64,000 nucleotides of DNA from Armillaria gallica. Taxonomy: Eukaryota; Basidiomycota; Agaricomycetes; Agaricales; Physalacriaceae. Positions 21,921 through 32,452 of this stretch are shown here, piece after piece (the first letter of the stretch is position 1; each line of letters begins with the position of its first letter). Made by a program: the position numbers and the translations under genes. The stretch covers positions 4,960,001-5,024,000 of the forward strand of contig JBANDB010000001.1 in the NCBI GenBank assembly GCA_037576215.1, written 5' to 3'. The notes beneath the pieces are model-generated. The model saw nothing but the letters and a program-made list of their open reading frames with translations, did no database searches and had not been told where the DNA came from.

Positions 21921-22460
21921 TCATGACAAAGCATTAGTGACCATATTATCTTCTTCCTTGATATAGTGCAGCGTATATTCATATTGTTGTAAGAATTCCA
22001 TCCAGCAGGCCTGTTTGCATGACAGTTTGGCCTGGGTATCAAAGTTCTGCAGGGCCTTATGGTCTGTAAATATATGGATGTGCATGCCAAGAAGATCAGT
22101 GTGCCAGTGTTTGAGAGTGCATATGATTGAGAGCAACTCTTGTTCATGTATAAGATAGTTCAACTGGGCACCTTTAAAGGCCACTGAGTCAAAAGCAACA
22201 GGATGAGCAGTCTCCCAAGTCTTCCCAAAGCTGAGAACAGTGCCTATCCTTCACTTACTTGTGTTGCAAGTGACAAAGATTTTATTGTCTCCAGGGTTTT
22301 CATAGTCAATTACTGTGAGACAGTCGGCCCCAATGACAAGCTTTTTGATCATATCAAAAGCAGTCTAATGGTCTCCGGTCCAAGTAGAAAACATGCAGTC
22401 ACAGTGCTTCTCTGTCAGTGGGGTGAGAACTGAAGTGTACTCTGTAAGCTTTGGCAAGAA
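21921..22460 (-). pseudogene. Gyp1 RNase H domain
   Basis: Minus-strand frame with FKGAQLNYLIHEQELLSII, then FTDHKALQNFDTQ (catalytic Asp in TDH), then QQYEYTLHYIKEEDNMVTNALS. This is the classic Ty3 RNase H end before the integrase linker. The upstream part is degraded. Confidence 0.8.
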
Positions 22461-23510
22461 ATCAGTGATATAATGAACAAGCCCCAAGAATTGGTGCACG
22501 TGTTTCGCTGTTTATGGTCTTGGCCAGTTTTGAATCTTCACAATCTTTGAGGGATCAGGCTCTATGCCTCATCTCAAGATATGGTGGCCCAAGAAATTGA
22601 TCTCCATGAGGAAAAGAGAGGTCTTCTTTGGTGAGCAGTACAGCTGGGTGTCTTTCAGGGCAAGCAGCACAGTGTTAATGTTGTGAGCATGTTCCTCAAG
22701 CATGCTAGACTGGATGATTATGTCATCAAAGTACACATGGCAGATCTTGCCTATCAAGAGATGTAAGGCAAGAGTAACTCTTTGTTGGTGAGTTGCCAGT
22801 GAATTTTGGAAACCCATAGGCATCACAATCCACTCCCAAAGACCAAAGAGTGTGAGGGTGGTAGTAAACTTGATATCGTCAGGATGGACCAGTGTTTAAA
22901 AAAAGGAGTTCACCATGTCAATCTTTTCCCAGAAATGGCATTTAGCATAGTTGGCAAGAATGTCACTTATCAAGGACATTGGATAGTTATCAGGCACAGT
23001 AGCAGTGTTGATCAGGCAGAAATCGTTCACCCATCTCGGCAGGACAGTGGGGTCAGCCTTGGGTATGATGAATGATGGGGATGCATATTCAGAAGACGAG
23101 AGATGAATTTGACTGGTGTGTTTATGTTGGTCAATGAGGATCTTGCAAGCCTCTCAATATTTTCTTGGGCACAAGTAGGGACGTGAGACTGAGATTTTAG
23201 AATGAGGATGCATTAGAATCTGGTGATAGACCATTGTTGGCAGTTCCATTACATGCAGGAGTTCAGAAGGGAACCGATCTGCAAATTTTGCCTTGACCTT
23301 AGTGTTGAGTGTGGCAAGCTTTTTCATTTCAGCCAGAGAGGATACATGAGCATGGAGCACAGCAACAGTACATGGAACATCACACTCAACTAAGAAGGGG
23401 TCTAGCCTTGCCCTCATCCCCATCACTTTGAAGTAATCACTCAACTCACAGAGTAAAGGGGCACATTCAACTTGGAGTGCCTTCCGAATAGGCAGAAGCT
23501 CCTTGTTCAA
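22461..23510 (-). pseudogene. Gyp1 reverse transcriptase
   Basis: Minus strand, in order: ELPTMVYHQILMHPHSK and a CPRKY block (23154-23250); a palm segment ASPSFIIPKAD, RWVNDF and FWEKIDMVNSFF in shifted frames (22850-23130); then MPMGFQNSLATHQQRVT and the catalytic box VYFDDIIIQSS, with both Asp kept (22569-22826), ending at INFLGHHI. At least three frame changes make it inactive. Confidence 0.8.
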
Positions 23511-24088
23511 CCATTTCCTCTCCTCTGCTGCTGACTTCCAAGCATCCAGGAGTGAAGGTAGGACAGGAGCCCTGAGATCTTAGAATAGAGGGGTGATTTA
23601 TCTAACAGATTCACAGAGGAAGTTGGGGTGAATGCAGTAAGATTTCCATGATCAATGACAACTTTATTGTGGTATAAGAATAGTGTGCCTAAGAGAACAT
23701 CACAATAGAGAGAGAGGCAAATGACAGCGAAAATTTTATGAGAAGTCCATATATCTTTTGTTAGGTGGAAACAAATGCAGGTATTGAGTCTCTGGGCCAT
23801 GTTGGCATCTATGATTGAGGAAAGTAGTATCAGTCTGTGTAGCTTTCTTGGTTGTAACATGAGATGGGAAGCAAATTTGGCACTAATCAAAACTGTGGGA
23901 GAACCATGGTCAATAAGGGCACAGACAGGTAAGGGAGACTCAATGAAAGGGGAAGAGACAGATCCATCAATCCACAGGTGGGGCACAGAAAGTCCATGTT
24001 CAACAAAAGGCGATACATACTCATATCCTTTGTTGGATGCCATCAAGGAGTCAGAGGAATCTCCAACCATATCCTCAGTGTCAGACAA
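23507..24088 (-). pseudogene. Gyp1 protease (retropepsin) region
   Basis: A minus-strand frame of 193 codons. The active-site block is VCALIDHGSPTVLIS (Asp-His-Gly where many retropepsins have Asp-Ser/Thr-Gly; variants at the middle position occur in this clade). It is followed by VLLGTLFLYHNKVVIDH, the usual second conserved block. It lies directly between the Gag zinc knuckle and RT. Confidence 0.75.
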
Positions 24089-24109
24089 GGCAGATGTGCG
24101 GTGTCCAAA

Positions 24110-24497
24110 GTGAGGCCAGCAATTATTGTCTTTTTGTGGGCTTCATAGGCAGCTTTGGCAGCAATTCCATCCACCTCTGTCAAGGTACAATAGGTCGCAG
24201 GGTCAGGGTTCCTATCCTTGCAGTTGGTACCAATGTGGTCAGTATAAAACTGATGGCACACAAAGCAGCCAAGGTGCTTTATCAGGATCTCTCTCTTGGG
24301 GTCTGTGAGGTATGGGGGTCTGGCCTTCCCAGTCTTTGGTGGTCCACTACTAGTGGAGGCCATGGGAGTGCTTTTGACATTTGTAAATAAATCAGTCTGT
24401 GCATGAGGGGGGTGGAGTGCTTTGGTAAAAGAGGACATAGCAGGGGTAGACGAGGAAGATTGGGCCATGAGCACCTGGAAAAGCTTCTTCCCTTAAG
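24110..24497 (-). pseudogene. Gyp1 Gag, C-terminal part with zinc knuckle
   Basis: Minus-strand frame from the F4 insertion point. It contains ILIKHLGCFVCHQFYTDHIG followed by TNC, a CX2CX4HX4C-like nucleic-acid-binding knuckle with altered spacing. The N-terminal part continues at 26091-26840 beyond F4 copy b. Confidence 0.7.
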
Positions 24498-24501
24498 ATG
24501 C

Positions 24502-26090
24502 TGATGAGCCTTGACTTCTGTGGCAATGGCAACACCCAAAACTTGGGGACAGCTTAGGCAATCAACATAGCAACACAGCAATCAAGGCAATCATGCATGC
24601 AAGTGATTCAGTGCACCTCCGTGTGGTCAATTCCTCTATAATGCAAGATACACTGCGACTTTTCAGTCAGTGAAGTAGTACTCTTGGTCAATGAGTACTA
24701 ATAGATGTTGGCTGTAAGCTGGGAGGGATCTCGATAAACGAGATGGGAAGGAATCTGGTATGACATGAATACCAAGAAATTGTGATAGAGACCACAAAAA
24801 TGGTCTAGAAAATGTGGGAATGGGCTAAAGAGCATGAAAATAGCTCTAGTAACTGTAACAATGCTCTAGAAATCATAGAAATGAGCTAGAAATTGTGGGG
24901 AAGGACTAGAAAATGTGTCCAGATGGTGTACTGTGATGTAGAGTCAAAACAATGACAATAAACATGTGGAACTGCCTTGGAACTGGAAGAAAACGTAGCA
25001 ACTGTGGTGCTGAGTGGGGTGTTGTGGCACTAGTTGCATGGCAACCCTAAACAATGATAAAGACAAGGGTGATCCTATGAAGAACGATGATGAACTGGGC
25101 CTACATGGAGGCAATACTGAACTGGACAATGAAAATGATAGTGACGTAGAAGGTGAAGACAATAAAACAATCCTATGTGGTGAAGGTGAAGCAATGTTGT
25201 GGCATTAAAGATAAAAGCAAGTTATTGATGTGAGATTTTATGTATTGGTGCAATATACAAAGAGAACCAACAACATTAAAAGTAAAGCAAGCAGTGAGGG
25301 ATAACTTGGAGTAACCAGAGCTGACTGGAAATACTGTAGTCTCATCAACTGGGTAAGAACTAGAACTAAAACTGCAGTATCTAATTAGTTTTTATACTAC
25401 AAGTCCAGTTTTTATAAATAGAATATTCATCAGGGCCTTAGTAAGGCTGTAAGTCCTTGGCTTTGTAATAGCCATAGTAGACATATGGAATCTGTGGTTC
25501 TAAAGTAACAGCAACTCTTCAACATTGCCATGTATAGATAAAAATTGTGTGGTTTTATTGAGTGATGAGCGAATCATGAGGTGCTGTTTAGCTGCAGATT
25601 TCTGAGCTGCAGTTGCTGTACTAAGGTGTACACTTGTGGCAATGGTAATTCAAGGTCTTAGCACTGTAACAACCTTAGTAAATGTGGTCTGTAGTTGCCA
25701 TGGCTGTAATTATCATAGCTGGAAGGGTATTTGTGTCAATCACATCATTTTATTAATGATTAATAGGCACATCAACTAGGTGCTTCTGAGTGATGCAGCA
25801 ACTCTATATTGGGATGATTGTCGATCAATGGTGCCTTGCTGTGATGGGGTATGGTAAATATGATGCATGGCAAGCTGGGAAGGATAATGGAGCATTAAAG
25901 GAGTATAGTTGTCATGGTTTTAGGATTGTATCTGTGTTTGGGTGGCATATACTGTGAAAATCCATGGTATTATCGAGGATTGGCAGTATTATAGAGTGTG
26001 TGAGGATTATAATGGCATCATTTTGAAGATATTGGGTGATGAATGGGTAAATCCACAAATTCTGAGCATATAGAGCCTGGAGGCTCATCA
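24502..26090 (+). mobile_element. F4 family DNA transposon, copy b
   Basis: 1589 bp, TIRs TGATGAGCC/GGCTCATCA, perfect 4-bp TSD ATGC at 24498-24501 and 26091-26094, inserted in Gyp1 gag. Matches copy c over most of its length, including about seven units of a 20-bp tandem repeat (CTAGAAAT-type) at 24785-24930 and CCTTAGTAAGGCTGTAAGTCC near 25437. The only longish reading frame (25014-25208) has a small acidic product and is not a transposase. Confidence 0.9.
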
Positions 26091-26840
26091 ATGCTTCCTT
26101 TCGGAGGTCTTCATCAAGAATGTGGACTTCTTCAATCCATTTGTCAAAATCCTTTATGTTATCCATCTCTTTTACACAGTTCATGTGGAGGTATGCCTCG
26201 CTGAGGTCATCAGACATGCACTCCTCAAGATGGAGGCATATATTATTATTTTTGATGTATGATAGCAGCCTGAGAAGGTTTTTGTTGGCCACATGAGCAG
26301 TAAGCTGAAAATTGAATCAAGTACATTTCCTCTGGGACATGTTTCTAATCTTCTTCACCTGCACAAACCAGTTGTCTGGTAACCACTTGGACTTTATTTG
26401 AATCAAGAAGTGCTCCCACATCTAGCCCAACAATGGATCCAGCATCCGGTTTACCATGAGGCAGATCTAGGACTTCATTGTGAGACCTCTCAGTGCCAGA
26501 ACAGCCATCAAGACTTTGTCCTCATCCTTGACCTTCTTGTAGAGGAAGAAGACATCAAAGGCTTTGGAGAACTCGTTACAGATGTTGATATTGTAGACAC
26601 TTGGATGCAAAATGGGAGTGTCTGTATAGGAATGTTGTTCAACAGTGACAGCAGAGGACATGGTGTGGAAGAAAGGGTGTGGAGTGGAACAGTGTAAGGC
26701 TAGCAAACTTTCTGGTAAGAGAAAGTCGTGTCTGCTTCTGCAAGATCTTTTGTATATGCAAGGAGGGTTACCACCTGCTCTGAAGGGATCTGATAGAATC
26801 TGCTCTGTCTGCAGATACAATAGAAAGAAGTAGTCCAAGT
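26091..26840 (-). pseudogene. Gyp1 Gag, N-terminal part
   Basis: Minus-strand frames with a Gag-like helical core: NEFSKAFDVFFLYKKVKDED (26510-26580), then LPDNWFVQVKK, LHLEECMSDDLSEAYLHMN and FDKWIEEVHILDEDLRKEA, where F4 copy b interrupts. This pattern (a substrate-length helical domain followed by a W-x-x-E-V core) is the one I know from Agaricomycete Ty3 Gag. Several stops occur. Confidence 0.7.
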
Positions 26841-27540
26841 GTCTGCTTAGGATGCTGAACTGAGAGCAGTTGTGTGAAGATAGTGAGAGAAAAGAAGAAT
26901 TCCTTGCAATCTGCTCGCAATGCCAGGCTTAGAGGCAGCTAGATATGCTTAAGAGAGTAGCGGAATTTATTCCTTTAGCATGCTATGAGCAAGTGAGATT
27001 AACTGTCTTTCTAAGTATATTACATGTGTTTATATAGTAGCAGATCTGAATCCAGCCCCTGCTTCCACACCTGCCCACTCCGATAGCCCTGAATTTACCT
27101 TCAAAGCTGGTATTTGACACGAGCTATCGCGCTGAAATCAGCTGTGCAAGCTACTCCAGCATCATCAAGCGCACTCTGCAACACCTTTCTCATCTGGTCT
27201 GGTTCAAGAATAGCCATATATGGCTATCCGCTATCAGCCAATTTGTCTGCTCTTTCAAGGATGATCCTTCTGCCATCTGCTGGCGTGGGCACTTCAAATG
27301 ATAGCTGTCAGCTTCTGGAGCCTAGGCTAGTCAAATTTCCATGAAACGAGGCAGTTTAGTGGCAGATACCATATAGCCAGGCAGACAATGGATCGCTTGG
27401 CAGATGTGAGGTGGATGGGCGGTTGCCTGGGCGGATTCCGCAGGAATTCCATTCTTTTTGAATGGTAGGAAAGTGCAATGGAGAAGCAGTGGGTGAAAAT
27501 AGCTGTAGCATAGCACCTAGTCACTGTATCAAGGTGAAAG
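26841..27540. other. Gyp1 leader or unassigned insert
   Basis: No gene recognised. Open frames on both strands lack motifs. Confidence 0.3.
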
Positions 27541-27927
27541 CTAAAATTTGGTGCACACACAGATGTGGTGCAGCACAACAGGTTTGGTGAGGTGGGGTTT
27601 ATCAGAGTCTGAGGATGACTCAGAGTCTTGAAGAGGGATGGGAGGCAGAGGTGCCTCATCATTGTCTGAGGGCGAGGAATGGGAAGAGTGGTCAGAGGAG
27701 CTTGAAGAAGAGTCACTGGATGAAGGATCAAAATCCTTGTCTTTGTCATCTGAGATGGAGATCAGGTCAGGAAAGTCGGTGAATTCGTCAGAGTCTTTAT
27801 CAACATCATTTAGCATTACCTGTTGGGAGTTAGCAAGGGCAGTAAGGTCATGGTCCAGGGCAAAAGTGTTTGGGTTGGATGTATGCATGAGATTGGATGT
27901 ATGCATATTGTTGTTAGCTATATGCAT
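27541..27927 (-). pseudogene. Acidic Ser/Asp-rich ORF at the Gyp1 5' end
   Basis: 128 codons on the minus strand. The first residues include repeated MHTSN units encoded by tandem ATGCATAC-like DNA, followed by a long Asp/Ser-rich tract (DSSSSSSDHSSHSSPSD). It lies in the direction of Gyp1 transcription between leader and gag, and may be the N-terminal region of Gag. Gyp2's left LTR begins just upstream, so the start may be lost. Confidence 0.35.
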
Positions 27928-27929
27928 GT

Positions 27930-28307
27930 TGTTATGATTTTTCCATTTTCTCTTATCTTATCTCACTTTGGCACCTCGGCACACCATGTGACCACCAGCA
28001 CTAAACCGAACGACTTCAACGCATATGCTGTGACTGCATGGTTACTGACAGGAAGAATGTATGACTGACACGATGACAGACTTATTATTAGCCCAGAGAC
28101 TTTAGTATATAAGTAGTGTAGCTCTCAGCCATGTACCCAAGCTTCAAGCTAAGTTTATACATACCAGATTCTTACTCTTGCACTTGCCACTCAGCGTTTC
28201 ACCGCACTCTCCTTAGAACCTGCATATAGCCACCACTTGGGTGATTGTCTGAACACGAGACAGCTCTTATTTGCGCTTGCTTGTTCTCCCCGAGTCTGGG
28301 CATAACA
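27930..28307 (+). repeat. Gyp2 5' LTR
   Basis: 378 bp with TAGTATATAAGTAG, a TATA candidate, near 28100. It differs from the 3' LTR at roughly 35-40 sites. About ten of these are adjacent TG/CA doublets, meaning an ancestral CG decayed on opposite strands. Confidence 0.95.
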
Positions 28308-28361
28308 ATTAGCTTGAAGCTTTCTACTATATTCCTCATTGCTAGCCGACGGGAATACTTT

Positions 28362-28514
28362 ATGCTACCCGACAAACAGAAACTTGTACGAATCGCCAAA
28401 CAGAACAATGCATCCCTTTCCACCATATTAAACGCACTTCTGATCGCCATCTATGCACAGATGAAGAAACCTGAATTCAAGGAAGTGAATGGAAGAGTGG
28501 TCCACAAGCACTAA
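28362..28514 (+). CDS. Small ORF 1 in Gyp2 leader (50 aa)
   Basis: ATG to TAA, starting 55 bp after the LTR. The basic-amphipathic product includes LPDKQKLVRIAKQN and a short hydrophobic stretch (ILNALLIAIYA). It overlaps small ORF 2 in another frame. No family recognised. It may be a remnant or a true leader peptide. Confidence 0.35.
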   Translation: MLPDKQKLVRIAKQNNASLSTILNALLIAIYAQMKKPEFKEVNGRVVHKH

Positions 28515-28626
28515 AATCGCAATCGCTATCTCGGCCACCATCACCTTTATTGCCTTAGTCCTACTCCTTACCATCGACTGCTTCCTTTGCATCCAATCCT
28601 TACGAGCCTATCTTATCCAACGATGA
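28489..28626 (+). CDS. Small ORF 2 in Gyp2 leader (45 aa, one membrane span)
   Basis: The ATG at 28489 overlaps the end of small ORF 1. The product has a clear membrane-span-like run (ATITFIALVLLLTIDCFLCI) followed by a basic tail (LRAYLIQR). No family recognised. Confidence 0.35.
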   Translation: MEEWSTSTKIAIAISATITFIALVLLLTIDCFLCIQSLRAYLIQR

Positions 28627-28631
28627 CTAGT

Positions 28632-28751
28632 ATGTCAATGACTCCTGACCTGACCAACTCACTACTAATTGCCTTTTCCTCTGCCTTCGTAGAAGCCACC
28701 ATCACTTTCCTAACTGCTCTCATCATATACACCTATCATACACAAATCTGA
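28632..28751 (+). CDS. Small ORF 3 in Gyp2 leader (39 aa, one membrane span)
   Basis: ATG six bases after the stop of small ORF 2. The product ends in a hydrophobic helix candidate (ATITFLTALIIYTY) that shares ATITF with small ORF 2, hinting at a tandem duplication. No family recognised. Confidence 0.35.
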   Translation: MSMTPDLTNSLLIAFSSAFVEATITFLTALIIYTYHTQI

Positions 28752-28799
28752 CACTACCTTCTCCAACGAGGACTCATTGTTCTGAATCGACCCCTTAGA

Positions 28800-31110
28800 A
28801 CTGACAATGTCATCCAATGACGAGAATCTGGACCAGCCATATGGCCACGTATGAGCACCCCACTGACAAACCCGAATCCTGAACACTCTGTCTGTAGGAG
28901 AAGTGCAATGAACATACAGCACAAATCCTCTGAGGAGTTCGTCTCTAGAAGGATTGAATCCGGAGAGGCCCCCTACCTGGGGCCCTCCTATGTTTCAAGA
29001 GTTCCCTTGGCCAGACCCCGTCCAGTTGATGGAATCAACTGGGACCCCGAACTGGTCCAGCACGTACGGATTGCGAACGAGCATGATGAATACCCCATCT
29101 ATAACTGGGATCAACCCATTTTCCTGGACCAACAACCCATTGACACACCCCCTGAATACCATGTATGCCCCTGCGCTGGGGATGTTAGCCTGGCAAGAGA
29201 TCGCCCCCAGCTACTACATACCAGTCCGGGAGGTCGTGTCCTGGTACCCTTTTCCAGGAGAATCCAAAGAACCAGGAATGACTCGGACACTGACTCCAAT
29301 GTCTCAGTCCCCGTCCTCCCTGAACATATCAGAATCCAACCCGAGGTCCCTGACAACATCTGACCCTGGGAACTCCTCGGACTTGAACACCGAGTGGGCG
29401 ATGACCCCTTCAACTCTGATGGCTCCGACTATGAGTGGCCAGAACTTGCCCCCATCGACAGAGAAATCTTGGGGGTCACACGATCAGATGCCTAGGATGT
29501 CAGACAACAAGACATTGAAAACAGGACCACTGGCCACTTCCCCAGACCCCGGGAACCCATGGATATCTACCTTGCCCTCAACTGAGGGGACCCACTCAAT
29601 ACCCTGGGAACAGCCACAGTCAAAGAGAGGATCTTTGCCAACAGATACAGATTCTTATTTGCCCAGGCACAGGTTACCAATTACATGGGCTACATCCCCA
29701 CACCAAGGATGAGCAATTGGCCTTGGAACAATCCCTCGCCAATCTCATCAGTGGGGAGCAACCCATGGGCCACTGCGCAGGGCATTGGCCCACGCCTCCA
29801 CTTTCATTTCGACCAAGAAACCTTTGGAGCAGCAATCCGGGATGTGGGGGATGACCCTGGTGTATACTGGGGACCCCCATTCTCTCTCCCCAACTCGCCA
29901 TCCCAATGACCTGCTGTTTCACGGTGAATGCAGGGGCACTATTTTGGAAAGGGGACCAGCCAGATGATGGGAGCAGCAATCGATGATGGAATGGGGAAAG
30001 GATCAGGATCACTGCCCAGACCTCCGTGGAAGAACGACTTGCACAGGTGCAAGCCTTACTCACACAGATGCACACCATGGAGAACCAGCTCCATACCGAA
30101 CTGGAAAACGCAAAGAAGGGAAAGGAGGCCAATAGAGGAAGGCAGCCATGACCGGGACCACGATGAGACATGTTCTCGGTCCCCAGACTGCCCAACTGGA
30201 ATGAACCACCTGATCACAGACCCATAGGCAGCTGGGACGCCGACCAACCCCTCGCAATGATGGGCATCAAACCCATCCTGATAAAGACCCTTGCATTATT
30301 CAAAGGGGACCACAATGACATCAACAGGTTCCTCAGGGACTGCCAGACCCATTTCAAAGCATTCCAAGCCTACTACCTTGGAATGCCATCGCTCATAGTG
30401 GTCTTCACCACCTCACATCTCGAAGGCGATGCCCAGAGCTGGTGGGTACACCTTTGAGAAGAATACTGGTATACACCCCCTGATGATGACATAGATGATA
30501 ACACCAGACCCTGCTACCGCTACCCCAGCTGAGAAGATTTCTGCGACCTGTTCTGCAAACAGTTCAGAGACCCAGCCACCGAAGAAATGCATGAGAAGTG
30601 AATGGGGGAGTTGCACATGGGGAACGACCCCACCACCATCTACTTTCGAAGACTGGAACACGAAGCCAAGCTTGCAAACTGACAGAACAACGAGTCCAAA
30701 CGAGGCATCCTGCCTGGTTACACCTCCATCATCGCTAACATCGGCATCAGAGTCCCACACACCTAAACCCTAGGGGAACCAGAGGCAGATTACCACTACC
30801 AGTGGTTACAAGAACATCACAGGTGGCATGACAAGTTTCTCAGTGGGCAAGACGGCTGGCAACGATAAGGGCAGGGACTCAGGCGGGCGATGGGTGTTGG
30901 TAATGACCAAGAACTACAGAGGGACAGGAGAACCAATGCAGATAGACTGAGCACAGAAGATGAAGGAAGGATGGTGCTTCATCTGTGACAAAAAGGGGCA
31001 CATATTAAGGAACTGCCCGATGAAGTCGCAGAAGAAGGAGGTACATGCATTGGAGGTGGCCGAAGTGCCACTCTCCATGGACACCAAGATTGAGGAGGTA
31101 AAAGAGTAGG
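28800..31110 (+). pseudogene. Gyp2 Gag region with zinc knuckle
   Basis: Degraded frames. From 28851 the frame is open for 170 codons, then broken by TGA, TAG and TGA. At 30240-30460 the Gag core reads LALFKGDHNDINRFLRDCQ ... LEGDAQSWWVHL, ending in TGA where Arg is expected, and continues through further TGA codons (FCKQFRDPATEEMHEK, TIYFRRLEHEAKLAN). The zinc knuckle CFICDKKGHILRNC (CX2CX4HX4C) is at about 30978-31020. Frames shift between the N-terminal part and the core. Confidence 0.75.
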
Positions 31111-32450
31111 TTGTTGGGTGCCCGATTCCACCACGACAACCAAGGACTTAAATACTGGTGTGCCCTCTTCTTCCATCAGCCGGTCTGACGCTTCTTTTTT
31201 ACATGCAGACACTTTTATTTATGCACATTCAGATATACCCCAGTCCCCAAGTGTGGGGCCAGTACCTATGACTTCAAATACACAGCCTATGCACCATTTC
31301 ATGACTTCTATTTTGAGCACCACACCCGTACTAGAATCAATGAACCGATACGACGTCCTTCAGGACATGACTGACAATTCCCTTTTCATAGAGCCACCAC
31401 CTCTCAAAGGGTTGACAGAGCCACCTGCCAGGGCACAAGCAAAGGCAATGACCATTGCTGGGCATGGGGCAGAGAGCCCCTCGAACCGACATGCCGAAGA
31501 GGTGGAAACACCTGCAACACGACCAGCTAAACATTTGGCAAGTAACTCATTGTGAGCGAACGCATCAAATGAAAAGGTGACCACCATATCACCACCCACC
31601 AATCTGGCACAGCACCAGTCGAGTGGCACCAATGCACGTGAAGTGACAAATGCAGGACTGGCTGGGGCAGAGTTGGATAGCTCTGACAAAGTGACTTCGC
31701 ATGACCATGGAGTGACTCCATGGGGCCCTAGCTGTGCTAGGGTTGTAGAGGGAATAGCTTCAGCAAAACCTCCCCTGGTAACAGAGTCTGATGCAAGGAG
31801 GCTGAAGTCTAAATCCTCTCTGGGGGCTTTGGCAAAGATGAACAATGCGAATAAATGAAGAACCCTTGACCAAGGCCCGACCCACAGCCCCATTGTGTGA
31901 CCTGCAGGGGCCCCGACTGACTCGATTGCCAGGGCACTGAAAGCAATAGAGGACCCTACAGGCCCAGAGGAAAACAGTGATGCCACTTCTACCTTGAGCG
32001 ACTCTTCACCATCTGGACTGACCCAGGCCAAGCTGGCTGGACCCATTGGGACTGGCGCCTCTGGGATATGCACTCCATGCCCTGGAAGGCAAGAGGATAA
32101 CCAAAAAGCTGAAAGAAAGGAAGCCGCTAGCGCCCAGGCAGTAAAGAGGGGGCATCAGGTAACCATGATTGAGGTACCTGATGAAGACAACAATGTCTCT
32201 TTCCAGAGATAGCTTACCACTGGCAGCCCGACGATTTCTCTGATGCTACCAACTCTGCCAGAATCCCTGAAGCCAATAACAAAGAAACTCCCTTGAGTGG
32301 AGGTGACCTCACCAACGGTAGCTACGCCCCTCACAGCTAGTGCAAAGGCTCTGGAGGCCCCTCACTGATGGATGAAGCCCTTTGAGGTTGACTGGACGCT
32401 GCGAGCAATTCAGGAAGCATGAAATGACAATGCAGCCCGCACCACCCTTT
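31111..32450 (+). other. Gyp2 spacer between Gag knuckle and protease
   Basis: About 1.3 kb with open stretches (for example 31118-31555 and 31577-31858) of Ser/Pro/Ala-rich composition and no recognised motif. Likely a hydrophilic Gag-Pol linker. Opposite-strand frames here are shadows. Confidence 0.5.
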
Positions 32451-32452
32451 GC

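Noticed and set aside
27114..27749. Open frames on both strands between Gyp1 gag and the Gyp2 LTR
   Set aside because: No motif, opposite frames overlap, and no splice signals clearly link them. Only the acidic 27541-27927 frame is listed, at low confidence.
29111..32073. Minus-strand frames of 100-240 codons across Gyp2 Gag and linker
   Set aside because: Antisense shadows created by high GC and few stops. Gyp2 is transcribed from the plus strand.
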